The notes under the pieces: generated by a model
Databases searched by the model: none
What the model saw: only the letters and a program-made list of their open reading frames with translations
Told to the model about the DNA's origin: nothing
NCBI GenBank assembly: GCA_963752605.1
Contig: CAVVYW010000005.1
Span: forward strand, 992,001 to 1,056,000
From: CAVVYW01 sp963752605
GTDB lineage: Bacteria > Actinomycetota > Thermoleophilia > Solirubrobacterales > 70-9
Length of the DNA stretch: 64,000 nucleotides
Direction of reading: 5' to 3'
Program-made: the position numbers and the translations under genes
Part shown: piece after piece, positions 53,163 through 61,538 of the stretch
How positions within the stretch are numbered: position 1 is the stretch's first letter
Layout: each line of letters starts with the position of its first letter

Positions 53163-54180
53163 ACCGCCACCTCCTGGACCTCGCCGGCGGCGCGCTCGCG
53201 GGTCCGTCCCGTCGCGTCTAGGAAGACGTCCTCGAGCGTGGGGTTCTCGATGCCGTCGCGCTCGCGCAGCTCGGCCTTGAGCGCGTCGGGCGTGCCCTCG
53301 CGCACGATCAGGCCATCGTCGATGATCGCGATGCGGTCGCAGAGCTGGTCCGCCTCCTCCAGGTACTGGGTGGTGAGGAACACGGTCGTGCCGCGCCCGT
53401 TGATCCGGCGCACCTCGTCCCAGACCGTGAGGCGGCCGGGGGGTCGAGGCCGGTGGTCGGCTCGTCGAGGAAGAGGACCTCCGGCTCGTGCACGAGCGCG
53501 GCCGCCAGGTCGAGCCTGCGCTCCATGCCTCCGGAGTAGCCCTTGGTCACCCGGTCCGCGGCGTCCTCGAGGTCGACCAGCTTCAGCAGCTGCTCGGCCC
53601 GTTCGGAGGCCTCGGCCTTGTCGAGCCCGAACAGCCGTCCGTGCAGGACGAGCAGCTCGCGCCCGGTCTGGCGCGGGTCGAGGCCGGCCTCCTGGAGCGC
53701 GACGCCGATCTTCGCGCGCGCCTGGTCCGGGTCGCTCGGCGACGTCGACGCCGGCGACCTGGCGCTCACCGGAGGTGATCGTGAGCAGGGTCGTGAGCAT
53801 GCGAACGGTCGTCGACTTGCCCGCCCCGTTCGGGCCGAGGAAGCCGAAGATCTCGCCGGTCGCGGACCTCGCAGATCGACCCCGCGGACGGCCTCGACCG
53901 TGTCATCGCCGTCGTTGAAGGTCTTCACGAGCCCCCTGGGTGCGGAAGCCACGGGCCGGCTCGACGCCGGCGACCTGGGCGTCGCCGGAGGTGATCGTGA
54001 GCAGGGTGGTGAGCAGACGAACCGTCGTCGACTTGCCCGCTCCGTTGGGACCGAGGAAGCCGAAGATCTCGCCGGTGCGGACCTCCAGGTCCACTCCCCG
54101 GACGGCCTCGACGGTCTCGTCCCCGTCGGTGTAGTGTTTCACGAGCCCCCGGTCAGCGCGCTGGCGGTCTCGGTTTCCAT
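53159..54180 (-). CDS. ABC-2 exporter ATPase with tandem duplication of its P-loop part (multiple frame changes)
   Basis: The N-terminal coding part occurs twice: [54 protein letters not shown] (about 54150-53970) and, about 210 nt on, [20 protein letters not shown]... with its own GPNGAGKST (about 53935-53750). Then follow [20 protein letters not shown], the signature [33 protein letters not shown] and [28 protein letters not shown]. Frame changes are needed near 54148, 53945, 53890, 53870, 53750 and 53445. The start ATG 54180 ([11 protein letters not shown]) is a guess. Either two paralogous ATPase genes were merged by assembly or the gene is truly rearranged. Function with the permease downstream: export. 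Confidence 0.65.
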
Positions 54181-54198
54181 GAGCGCGCTCGCGTTCAA

Positions 54199-54570
54199 TC
54201 ATAGCCGATCCGCCCCCGGGCTCCCGTTCTCGGCCACGCGCCAGCGGACGATCCGCCTCACCAGGTCGTCCGGGAGGGGGTTGTCGACCGAGAAGTGGAT
54301 CGTCGTGTGCTTGACCTCGAAATCCCCGAGTTCCTCCGGGAAGTGCTTCTCCACGTCCGAGTCCGTGACGAAGAGGCTGAGGTGGTTCTTGAAGGCGGCG
54401 AAGCCGACCACGTCGCCGTCCTGCCTGTAGAGGGGGATTCGGTAGCTGATCCTCTCCTCCGCCTCGGGCGCCGCCTCCCTGATCGCCCGGCGCACCCGCT
54501 CGAGCACGCGCCGCTCCGGCGCTGCGAGCGAGGCGAGGTAGTCGTCAACGGTCTGCGGCTGGTCGCTCAT
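54199..54570 (-). CDS. DUF1801 (YdhG/iron-chaperone-like) protein
   Basis: 123 residues. Family core TVDDYLASLAAPERRVLERVRRAIREAAPEAEERISYRIPLYRQDGDVVGFAAFKNHLSLFV and KHTTIHFSVDNPLPDDLVRRIVRWRV. GGGGGAAGAG lies before the ATG. The family has a frataxin-like fold; no defined reaction. A short frame upstream on the same strand (from 54637, MSFPVVRGLNRR) resembles the leader-like starts at 45496 and 47402. Confidence 0.9.
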   Translation of the reverse strand: MSDQPQTVDDYLASLAAPERRVLERVRRAIREAAPEAEERISYRIPLYRQDGDVVGFAAFKNHLSLFVTDSDVEKHFPEELGDFEVKHTTIHFSVDNPLPDDLVRRIVRWRVAENGSPGADRL

Positions 54571-54718
54571 CTCTTCCCCCGGTGCCTTCGTTGCTCCTCA
54601 TGCGCCTGTTGAGACCACGCACGACCGGAAAACTCATCGCGTCAGTCTCCCCTCCCGGCGCCTGGCTGAAAATACGGCTAACCGCACCTTGGATTACGGC
54701 GGTCTCGCACCCATCATG

Positions 54719-54734
54719 TGTGATTGCCATCACG
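54719..54734. promoter_or_regulatory. CRP-like palindrome
   Basis: TGTGA-TTGCCA-TCACG, matching the TGTGA-N6-TCACA pattern of CRP/FNR-type regulators at 9 of 10 arm positions. It lies about 90 nt before the lysyl oxidase-like gene. No CRP-type gene is in the window. Confidence 0.5.
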
Positions 54735-54820
54735 CGCACCGCCAAGGTGGCGTAGCGGCTGCTCAATATTTTGGACTTGCGTCCGTATGCGCGGGCTCGA
54801 CCCGTCCCTAGCTTGTCGGC

Positions 54821-56369
54821 ATGCAGCGTCGCCGCCCGACTTTCGCGATCCTGGCCGCCGCGTGTGCGCTCGCCGGCGCGCTCGCGCTGCCGGCCGCGGC
54901 GGCGGCCGACCATGAGGTCCCCCCCACCGCGCCACTGCAGCTCACAGCCGACGCGCCGCTCTTCTGGCTCGGCGGTCAAATCGAGGCGGGCAACGTCTCC
55001 AATCCCAGCCAGTGCGACGTGGCCGCACCCTGCCCGAGCTTCGAGCTGGTGGTGCCCGGGGGCGGCCATCGACTGCGTGTCGCCTACGACACCCCCTCGC
55101 GGCAGAACAACTTCCAGCTCGAGCTGACCTCCCCGGACGGCGAGGTCACCACCGAGAACGGGTCCAACGTCTTCAACGCGGAGGCGTTTGTGGAGGAGCC
55201 GCCGGGCGGCACCTGGAGGGTGCGGATGATCCCCAAGGGAGTGGACCGGGCCTTCTTCCGGATGCGGGCGAAACTCGAGAGCGCGCCGGAGGCGCACCCG
55301 GCCGGGCACGTGCCGCTGCTGCCCAACTTGAAAGCGGTGCCGCCGATCGAGCTCGGCTTCGTCGCCCCGGCGAACCCGGCCAACGCCGCCTATCCCCCCG
55401 ACACGGTCAATCCGCCGCTGAGCGCCGCCGGCCAGGCGCCGCTCTCCTGCACGCTCGACGAGATGGCCCCGGTGGAGGCCGGCGGGGGCGGCGCCCACGA
55501 CTGCCTGCGGCTGACCACCGGTCCGATCAACGTCGGCGACGGACCGTTCCTCAAGACCTTCACCTTCGCCAGCGACGCCGCGAGCGGGAGCCTGCACTCC
55601 GACGGTCCCTACATCCGCGGCGACACCGAGCAGGTGATCGTCTACGGCGACGGAACCACCGAGTCGCGGCCGGCCGGCACCTACTCCTTCCACACCACCC
55701 ACGCCCACTTCCACGACGACGGCGTGCTCACCTACGAGCTCTTCCGGGTGGACGGTGAGACCCTGACGCCCGCCGGCGAGGGCACCAAGTCCGGCTTCTG
55801 CCCCGCCGACCAGCTGATGGGCGAGTGGCGGCTCTTCCGCCAGGAGCCCTCCGGGTTCTTCGGCGAGGGCGACACCCCGACCGGCAGCTGCTATGGCGCC
55901 ACCGATAACGGGCTACTCTCGCTGACCCGCGGCTGGGGCGACGTCTACCGCTGGCAGCGCCCTGGCCAGTACGTCGAGTTCTCCGGAAACGGCGACGGCC
56001 TCTACGTGGTGCGGTCGACCGTGGACAAGAGCAACGTCACGCTTGAGACCAACGAGGGCGACAACTCCGCCTACGCACTCGTCCGGATCACTGGTCGCCG
56101 GATCGAGGAGGTCGAGCGCGGACAGGGTCTCGGCCCCTTCGATCCGAACAGGATCGTCTTCACGGGCTACGGGCCGGCTTCACAGGACCCCTACGGGGCG
56201 ATGCCGCAGGCGGGCCCGCCGCAGCCGAGCGCCGGATCCTCTCCCCCGGCCTCGGCTGCGGGCCCGCCCGCGGGCGGCGCGTCGACCTCGAAGCGGGCAT
56301 GCTCGGAAGTGCAAGAAGCGGCGAGCGGCGAAGAAGCGCAGGTGTGGCAGGGCGAAGCCGAAGCGATAG
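54821..56369 (+). CDS. Secreted lysyl oxidase-like protein with basic tail (one frame change)
   Basis: About 515 residues after joining. Signal peptide (RPTFAILAAACALAGALALPAAAAA), an N-terminal beta-sandwich-like part, then a region with the copper-binding His cluster THAHFHDDGVLTYELF (about 290-300), TKSGFCPADQL, GSCYGATDNGLLSLTRGWGDVYRWQRPGQYVEF and STVDKSNVTLETNEGDNSAYALVRI, the pattern of lysyl oxidase-type proteins. Near 56300 one extra base shifts the frame; the corrected frame ends with RKCKKRRAAKKRRC and RAKPKR, the tail style seen in other secreted proteins here. TAGCTT ends 6 nt before the ATG. Would oxidise amines to aldehydes if active. Confidence 0.82.
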
Positions 56370-56465
56370 CGGCCCGCCGGCCGTCAGCCCGCCCCCTTCC
56401 TCGGCGATGATTCAGGCCGCCCGCGGCGGTCTCATCTAGCGACGACCGAAATGAGAGGAGTTGCG

Positions 56466-56930
56466 ATGCCCAGCCCGGAGAGAGCACTCGAGGAGCTCGA
56501 CGCACTGGTGGGCGAGTGGACGATGGAGGCCGGACCCCCCGGCGGGCCCAAGTGGCCGGGCGAGGGACGGCTCAGCTTCGAGTGGGGCGATGGCAGGGCG
56601 TGGCTGATCCAGCGCTGGACCGTGGACCTGCCCGAGGCCCCGGACGGGATCGCGATTATCGGCCCGAAGGACGCCCCCGCCTCCGGCCAGGAGTCGGCCA
56701 AGTCCGGCGAGCTCCTCCAGCACTACTTCGACTCGCGCGGCGTCCACCGCGTCTACGAGATGAGCCTCTCCCGCGGCGTCTGGAAGCTGTGGCGGGAGGG
56801 CGAGCCCTTCGATCAGCGCTTCGCCGGCAGATTCAGCGAGGACGGCAGGACGATCGAGGGCCGCTGGGAGCGCACCGAGGACGGCCAGTGGATCGTCGAC
56901 TTCGACGGGACCTACACGAAGGTCAGCTGA
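56466..56930 (+). CDS. Conserved hypothetical protein (DUF1579-like barrel)
   Basis: 154 residues from ATG 56466; GAGAGGAG lies about 6 nt upstream. LEELDALVGEWTMEAGPPGGPKW, a central WLIQRWTVDLPEAPDGIAIIG, YFDSRGVHRVYEMSLSRGVWKLWREGEPFDQRFAGRFSEDGRTIEGRWE: lipocalin-like barrel of the type annotated as DUF1579. Cytoplasmic. Role unknown. Convergent with the beta-helix gene, 3-nt gap. Confidence 0.78.
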   Translation: MPSPERALEELDALVGEWTMEAGPPGGPKWPGEGRLSFEWGDGRAWLIQRWTVDLPEAPDGIAIIGPKDAPASGQESAKSGELLQHYFDSRGVHRVYEMSLSRGVWKLWREGEPFDQRFAGRFSEDGRTIEGRWERTEDGQWIVDFDGTYTKVS

Positions 56931-56933
56931 GCC

Positions 56934-59509
56934 CTACCGCTTCTTCTTGCACTTCTTCGCGGCCGCCGCGCCGCGGCGCTTGCGCTTCTTCTTGCACTTC
57001 TTCTTCGGTGGGGCCGGCGGAGTGGACGTCGTGGGCGGGGTGGTCAGCACGGGAGGGGTCACGACGGGCGGTGGAGGCGTTGTGTCCACGGTGAACGAGC
57101 GGCTGGCCACCGGGCCGAGGTTGCCGATCACGTCGGTGCCGCGAACGTCGAAGGTGTGCGGGCCGTCGGCGAGGGGCGCCGTCGTTTCGGCGCCGGTGGG
57201 CCCGCTCGGGTCGTCGCAGGGCGCGAACGGAGCCCCGTCGACCCGGCACTCGAAGGTCGCCCCCGCCTCGCTGGTAAACGTGAAGTCGGCGGTCGGGTCG
57301 TTGGTCGCACCGGATGGCCCTGATGCGATCACGATCATCGGCCCGGTCACGTCACACGGATCCGCCCCGATCGAGAGGGATGGCTGCGCGAGTTCGGAGG
57401 TGTTGCCACCAGGATTGACCTGGATCGCGCTGAGGCACTGGCCGACCGGGAGCGGAGGAGCGAACATCGCCGTCCAAGTCCCGTCGAAGGCGGCGATCGC
57501 ATCGTCCGCGAAGCCGCGGATGTCATCGTTGGTCTCGGCGACGGTCTTGAAGACCACGACGATGTGGTCCGGTGCCCCCATGCCGGTCATCTGCGTCGTG
57601 GTCGGCTCGTTCAGGGTCGGCGGCAAGATCCCGCCGTTCGGCCCGTCCGCCGGGTTGCCGGGGCCGTCGCCCGCGGTGTCGGTGCGAAGGTCGATGAAGA
57701 GGTCCATCGCGGTCGAGCCGTTGTTCAGGCCGCGGTTGCGGAGCAGCACGTTGCCGTCGTTGCTGAAGGGGCCGCCGCCGCCAGAGTTGTCGTTGACGAC
57801 CTCGATCGCGTCGCGGCCGCTGTTGGAGATCACGTTCTCCTCGATCTGGGTCAAGCCCGCCGATCGTGTTGTCGTCCGCCGTCGTTGTTGGAGGCATTCA
57901 TGATCCGGATTCCGGGCCCGCCGTTCGGCACGGCCGTGCCGCTGGCCGTGACGCCGATCAGGTTCCCCTGCACGATGGTGAGATTCGCCCCGTTGATCCA
58001 GATCGCGGGCTGCGTGCCCGCGACGTTGCCCACGGTGTTCGCCTCGGCGGGGTCGGAGCTGCCGATCTGAACGTTGCTCTCGTTCACCTGGACCGGGGTG
58101 AACCCCGCACCGAGCGCCTCTCCGCCCGTGCCGATCCCGAAGGTGTTGCCGAAGACCTCGGTCCCGCCCGCGAGGAAGAGCCTGCCGCCGCTGGACCCGT
58201 TGCCGACGAACCGGTTGTCCTGCACCAGGCTGTCGGGCGGGGTGGTGTTCGTGCCCACGGTGGCGTCCTGCATCGGGTTGGGGATCGCCGCGTTGCCCTG
58301 GGAGTTCGAGCCGAAGTAGTTGTTTCGCACCGTAGCGCCGCCGGCCGTGAGCAGCCCGCCCTGCGTGTTGCCCGAGATCACGTTGCGGTCGCCGGGATCG
58401 GGGCCTCCCACCGTCACTGGGCGGTTGCTGGCGTCCGAGGACCCGGCGCGGATGCCCCGGTCGGTGTTGCCCGCCGCGGCCTGACCCGTTGCGTCGAGCC
58501 CGATGAAGTTGCCGCGGATCGTGGTCGAGCCAGCCGCAGTGCCCTCACCCATGACTGGTTCCGTTTCGAGATCGATGCCGTCTGAGGAGTTCGCGATCAC
58601 GTTGCACGGCCCGTCGCACTCGGGCGTCATCAGCTGCGCCGCGCTCTGCGTGCCCCCGATCATGTTGTTGTGCGCCGGGTTAGCGGTCCCCCCCACGCCG
58701 CCAACCTCGATGTTGTCGGTCCCCATCAACCCGCCGTTCGGCGCGGGGGTCGTCCCGTCGGGCTCGGTGCCGAAGTAGTTCCCCCTGATCGTCACGTCGT
58801 CGGCGCCCGTGATCCGCACGCCGTCGGTGGTGTTGTGGCCGAACACGTTGCGATCGGCGGGCGTTTCGCCACCAACGGTGTGGTTGGTGGGAACCGGGGT
58901 GGTCGAGGTGGCGCCGACGATCTCGATCCCGAGGCTGTTGCCCTGGGCCGTCTCGTCGAGCCTGAGACCGAACCAGTTGCCCGCGATGGTTGCGTTGGTT
59001 GCTCCGATCCCCACCTGTATCCCCTTGCCCGAGCCGGTGATCGCCAAGCCCCGGATCTCGACGTTGGCCGCGCTCCCCCCCACGCTCATCCCGAGCGTCG
59101 AGCCACCGTCGAACCCGACGCAGGGCTTGAAGTCGGCGGTGGGGTCGCAGTCGCCGCCGTCGATAGTGACGGCTTCAGAGATACTCGGCCCCCCCGAGCC
59201 GGGGACCATGATCGTGGACGTCGCGGCGTTGCCGGTGAAAACCATGGGATCGAAGTTGATCGTGTCCGCCCCTGGGTTGACCGGCGCGTTGGCCTCCTCG
59301 ACGGCGGCACGAAGGCTGCACTGGTTGCCGGGCGTCCCCGTGTCCGTATCGCAGATGCCGTCGCGGGCGGGGGGCGCGTCGGAGACATCGCCGGTGTTGT
59401 TCACCGTGAACGTGGTGCCTACCACCGCGCCGCCAAACGCGCTCGGCGCGAACACCGTCAGCGCGAGTCCGCAGATCGTCCCGATCAACCCTCCGCGTCG
59501 CAACAGCAC
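56934..59509 (-). CDS. Secreted right-handed beta-helix protein with CSLREA motif and basic tail (frame-broken)
   Basis: About 857 residues after joining. GTG 59509, signal peptide, then FTVNNTGDVSDAPPARDG...CSLRAAVEEANA (CSLREA domain), followed by many parallel beta-helix rungs (TIRGNYFGTEPDGTTPAPNGG, TVGGPDPGDRNVISGNTQGG). Near 57880-57850 two extra bases in G runs change the frame twice; joined it reads DDNTIGGLTQIEENVISNSG. Ig-like segments follow (GPSGATNDPTADFTFTSEAGATFECRVDGAPFAPC) and then a Pro-rich linker and a tail with KKKCKKKRKRRG and KKCKKKR. A surface or exopolymer-binding protein; no catalytic residues identified. Confidence 0.82.
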
Positions 59510-59559
59510 TCTTCCGGCGAATCCTTTCTCCCCTAACTGAGCACGCTACCAGGGTTGTT

Positions 59560-59997
59560 GTGAATATCCTCAAACCCGCGATGGCGCTTCAGAAGATCGG
59601 ACTGGTCGCCGCCTCGGCGCTCTGCTCGATCAACATCTGGACCGGGGCGCCCCTGTTCGCGGTCTGGGTGGGCTCCAAGCTGCAGACGGACGCCACCAGC
59701 CTCAGCATGACCGCGGTCTTCTCGGTGATCGTGGTGCTGGCTGTCGTGGTCTTCCTGCTCGCCTGGCTGCTGAACATCATCAACGCGCGCTACGACGAGA
59801 TCACCGGCCGTCCCCATGCCGCCCGCTACACCTCGCCCTGGCTGCGCAGCATGCGCGACGAGCGCGAGGAGCACGTCCGCGCGAAATACGGGATCAGCGC
59901 GGTCGAGAAGATGGTCGTGATCAGCGTCGTCGGAGCGGTGCTCGTCTTCGAGATCTGGTTCTTCTTCTTCGCCGGCTCCTCGCTGCCGGCTCAGTAG
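59560..59997 (+). CDS. Three-span membrane protein of unknown function
   Basis: 145 residues from GTG 59560. Hydrophobic spans at about 13-33, 48-70 and 118-140; between the second and third lies a basic, charged loop (NARYDEITGRPHAARYTSPWLRSMRDEREEHVRAKYG). Divergent from the beta-helix gene, 50-nt gap. No family recognised. Confidence 0.72.
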   Translation: MNILKPAMALQKIGLVAASALCSINIWTGAPLFAVWVGSKLQTDATSLSMTAVFSVIVVLAVVVFLLAWLLNIINARYDEITGRPHAARYTSPWLRSMRDEREEHVRAKYGISAVEKMVVISVVGAVLVFEIWFFFFAGSSLPAQ

Positions 59998-60014
59998 CGG
60001 GAATGGAGCGCGTC

Positions 60015-60647
60015 TCAGTCGTAGATCGACTGGCTCGCGCCGACCTGGGCGTTCTCGGGGAAGCCCTCGAGGTCGTTCATATAGCCGGGTTGCTCGCGCA
60101 CGCGGTCGAGCCAGCGCCCCACCGCGGGGAACCGGCCCATGTCGATCCCGCCCTCGTCCGCCACGTGGACGTAGCCGAACAGGGCGAGGTCGGCGAGCGT
60201 GTAGCGGTCGCCGACGAGGAAGTCGTTCTCGGCTAGATGCCCCTCGAGGACCTTGAGGGCCTGGACGCTCGGGCCCTTCGGGGAGCTCTCGGCGTCCATC
60301 CGGCCCGTCCCGACCAGGAACCTGATCCCGCCGATCGTCGGGTAGACGGCCGACTGCTCGAAGAAGAGCCAGCGGTAGACCTGTGCGCGCTGCTCGGGGT
60401 CGTCGGGCAGTTGATCCGTTCCCTCCGCGAGGTACAGCAGGATCGCCCCCGACTCGGGCAGGGTCTTCCCGTCATCCGTCTCCAGGACCGGGGTCCTTCG
60501 GCCCGGGTTGACCTCCCCGTACTCGTCGGTGAGCGTGTCGCCGCCGAAGATGTCGGTCGGAACCCGCTCGTAGTCGATCCCGAGCTGCGCGAGGAGGAGG
60601 CGGACCTTGTAGCAGTTGGGTGACGAGCCGTAGTCGTAGAGCCGCAC
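60015..60647 (-). CDS. Glutathione S-transferase-like protein
   Basis: 210 residues. Thioredoxin-like N-terminal domain LYDYGSSPNCYKVRLLLAQLGIDYERVPTDIF, cis-Pro region RRTPVLETDDGKTLPESGAILLYLAEG, and a helical C-terminal domain with LVGDRYTLADLALFGYVHVADEGGIDM. Ser10 of SSPNC could be the active Ser. Actinobacteria mostly lack glutathione, so another thiol may be used. TAACGT ends 7 nt before the GTG start (60655-60660). Confidence 0.93.
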   Translation of the reverse strand: MRLYDYGSSPNCYKVRLLLAQLGIDYERVPTDIFGGDTLTDEYGEVNPGRRTPVLETDDGKTLPESGAILLYLAEGTDQLPDDPEQRAQVYRWLFFEQSAVYPTIGGIRFLVGTGRMDAESSPKGPSVQALKVLEGHLAENDFLVGDRYTLADLALFGYVHVADEGGIDMGRFPAVGRWLDRVREQPGYMNDLEGFPENAQVGASQSIYD

Positions 60648-60712
60648 AGCGCGGACGTTACCGCCGGCGGTCCCATCGGTCCGTGGGCCTGGTCACGCAG
60701 GCCCTGGCCGTC

Positions 60713-61498
60713 TCAGCGGCCGCGGCAGGGCTGGGTGGTGACGACGCTGTCCACGGCCCCGTCGGCCCAGAAGAAGTCGATCGTGCTGGACCAGTGCTTC
60801 ACGCGGGGACAGGCGGGCGGGGTCGTTGCGTAGCTCAGCGTGGTGCCACCGACGGTCCGCGTGTACGCCGGGACGAAGCTCTGCGTGGCTGTCTGGAGCA
60901 CGTGGTCGTCAACGCACCCGGTCGGCGGCGTCGGGAAGCAGGTCGGCGACTCGAACACCAGCGAGCCGTCCGGCAGGAATCGGCCGCGAACCACCGCCCA
61001 GCCCTCCTGCTCGGTCTCGACGAGGATCAGCTGCTCGCCGACGTTGTTGAAGACGTCGATGTGGTGGATGAAGTTGTCGAGGACCACCTGCTCGGCACCC
61101 GGCGCCGTGAACACGCCCTCCGTGCTGCCCTCCCCCAGGCGGCTGCCCGGCGGGCACGCGGCGGGGCCCCTGAACGAGAGCTCGAAGTCGCTCGCGGTGC
61201 AGGCCTCCGGGACGGTCGTGTCGTAGCGCATGCCGGGCGGCGGGTGGAAGACCATCCGCCGCATGTAGGGCGGATTGCCGCTCTCGTCGCCGGCCGCGTG
61301 ATAGCGGGCGCTGAAGCCGAGGCCGGTGGGCGTGTTGGAGCGGGTGGCGGTGAAGGTCTGGTCAACCGTCCCACGCGGGAAGCTGCCCGGGTCGGCTGAG
61401 GCGCCGGGCGCCCAGAGCGCGGGCAGCAGCCACACAAGCTGCGCCAGCACGCTCATCGATATGAATCGACGCCTCATCCGCATACCCCTTCTGCCCAT
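60713..61498 (-). CDS. Secreted hypothetical protein
   Basis: 261 residues. Arg-rich start and signal peptide (FISMSVLAQLVWLLPALWAPGASA). The start could also be the third Met (MRRRFISM), since AAGGGG lies just upstream of it. The mature part has pairs of Cys (EACTASDF, PAACPPGS, PTCFPTPPTGC, PPACP, TQPC) and MRRMVFHPPPGMRYDTTVPEAC, FIHHIDVFNNVGEQLIL. Resembles other exported beta-sandwich proteins of this group; no known family. Confidence 0.75.
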   Translation of the reverse strand: MGRRGMRMRRRFISMSVLAQLVWLLPALWAPGASADPGSFPRGTVDQTFTATRSNTPTGLGFSARYHAAGDESGNPPYMRRMVFHPPPGMRYDTTVPEACTASDFELSFRGPAACPPGSRLGEGSTEGVFTAPGAEQVVLDNFIHHIDVFNNVGEQLILVETEQEGWAVVRGRFLPDGSLVFESPTCFPTPPTGCVDDHVLQTATQSFVPAYTRTVGGTTLSYATTPPACPRVKHWSSTIDFFWADGAVDSVVTTQPCRGR

Positions 61499-61538
61499 CG
61501 AAGCGGAACATAATCCAACGGGTAAACCGATGCGCCGG

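Noticed and set aside
53308..53952. Taking the frame 53308-53952 as an independent ATPase gene
   Set aside because: Its N-terminal third is out of frame with the Walker A motif and its C-terminal end is out of frame with the H-loop; it is a middle piece of one broken gene.
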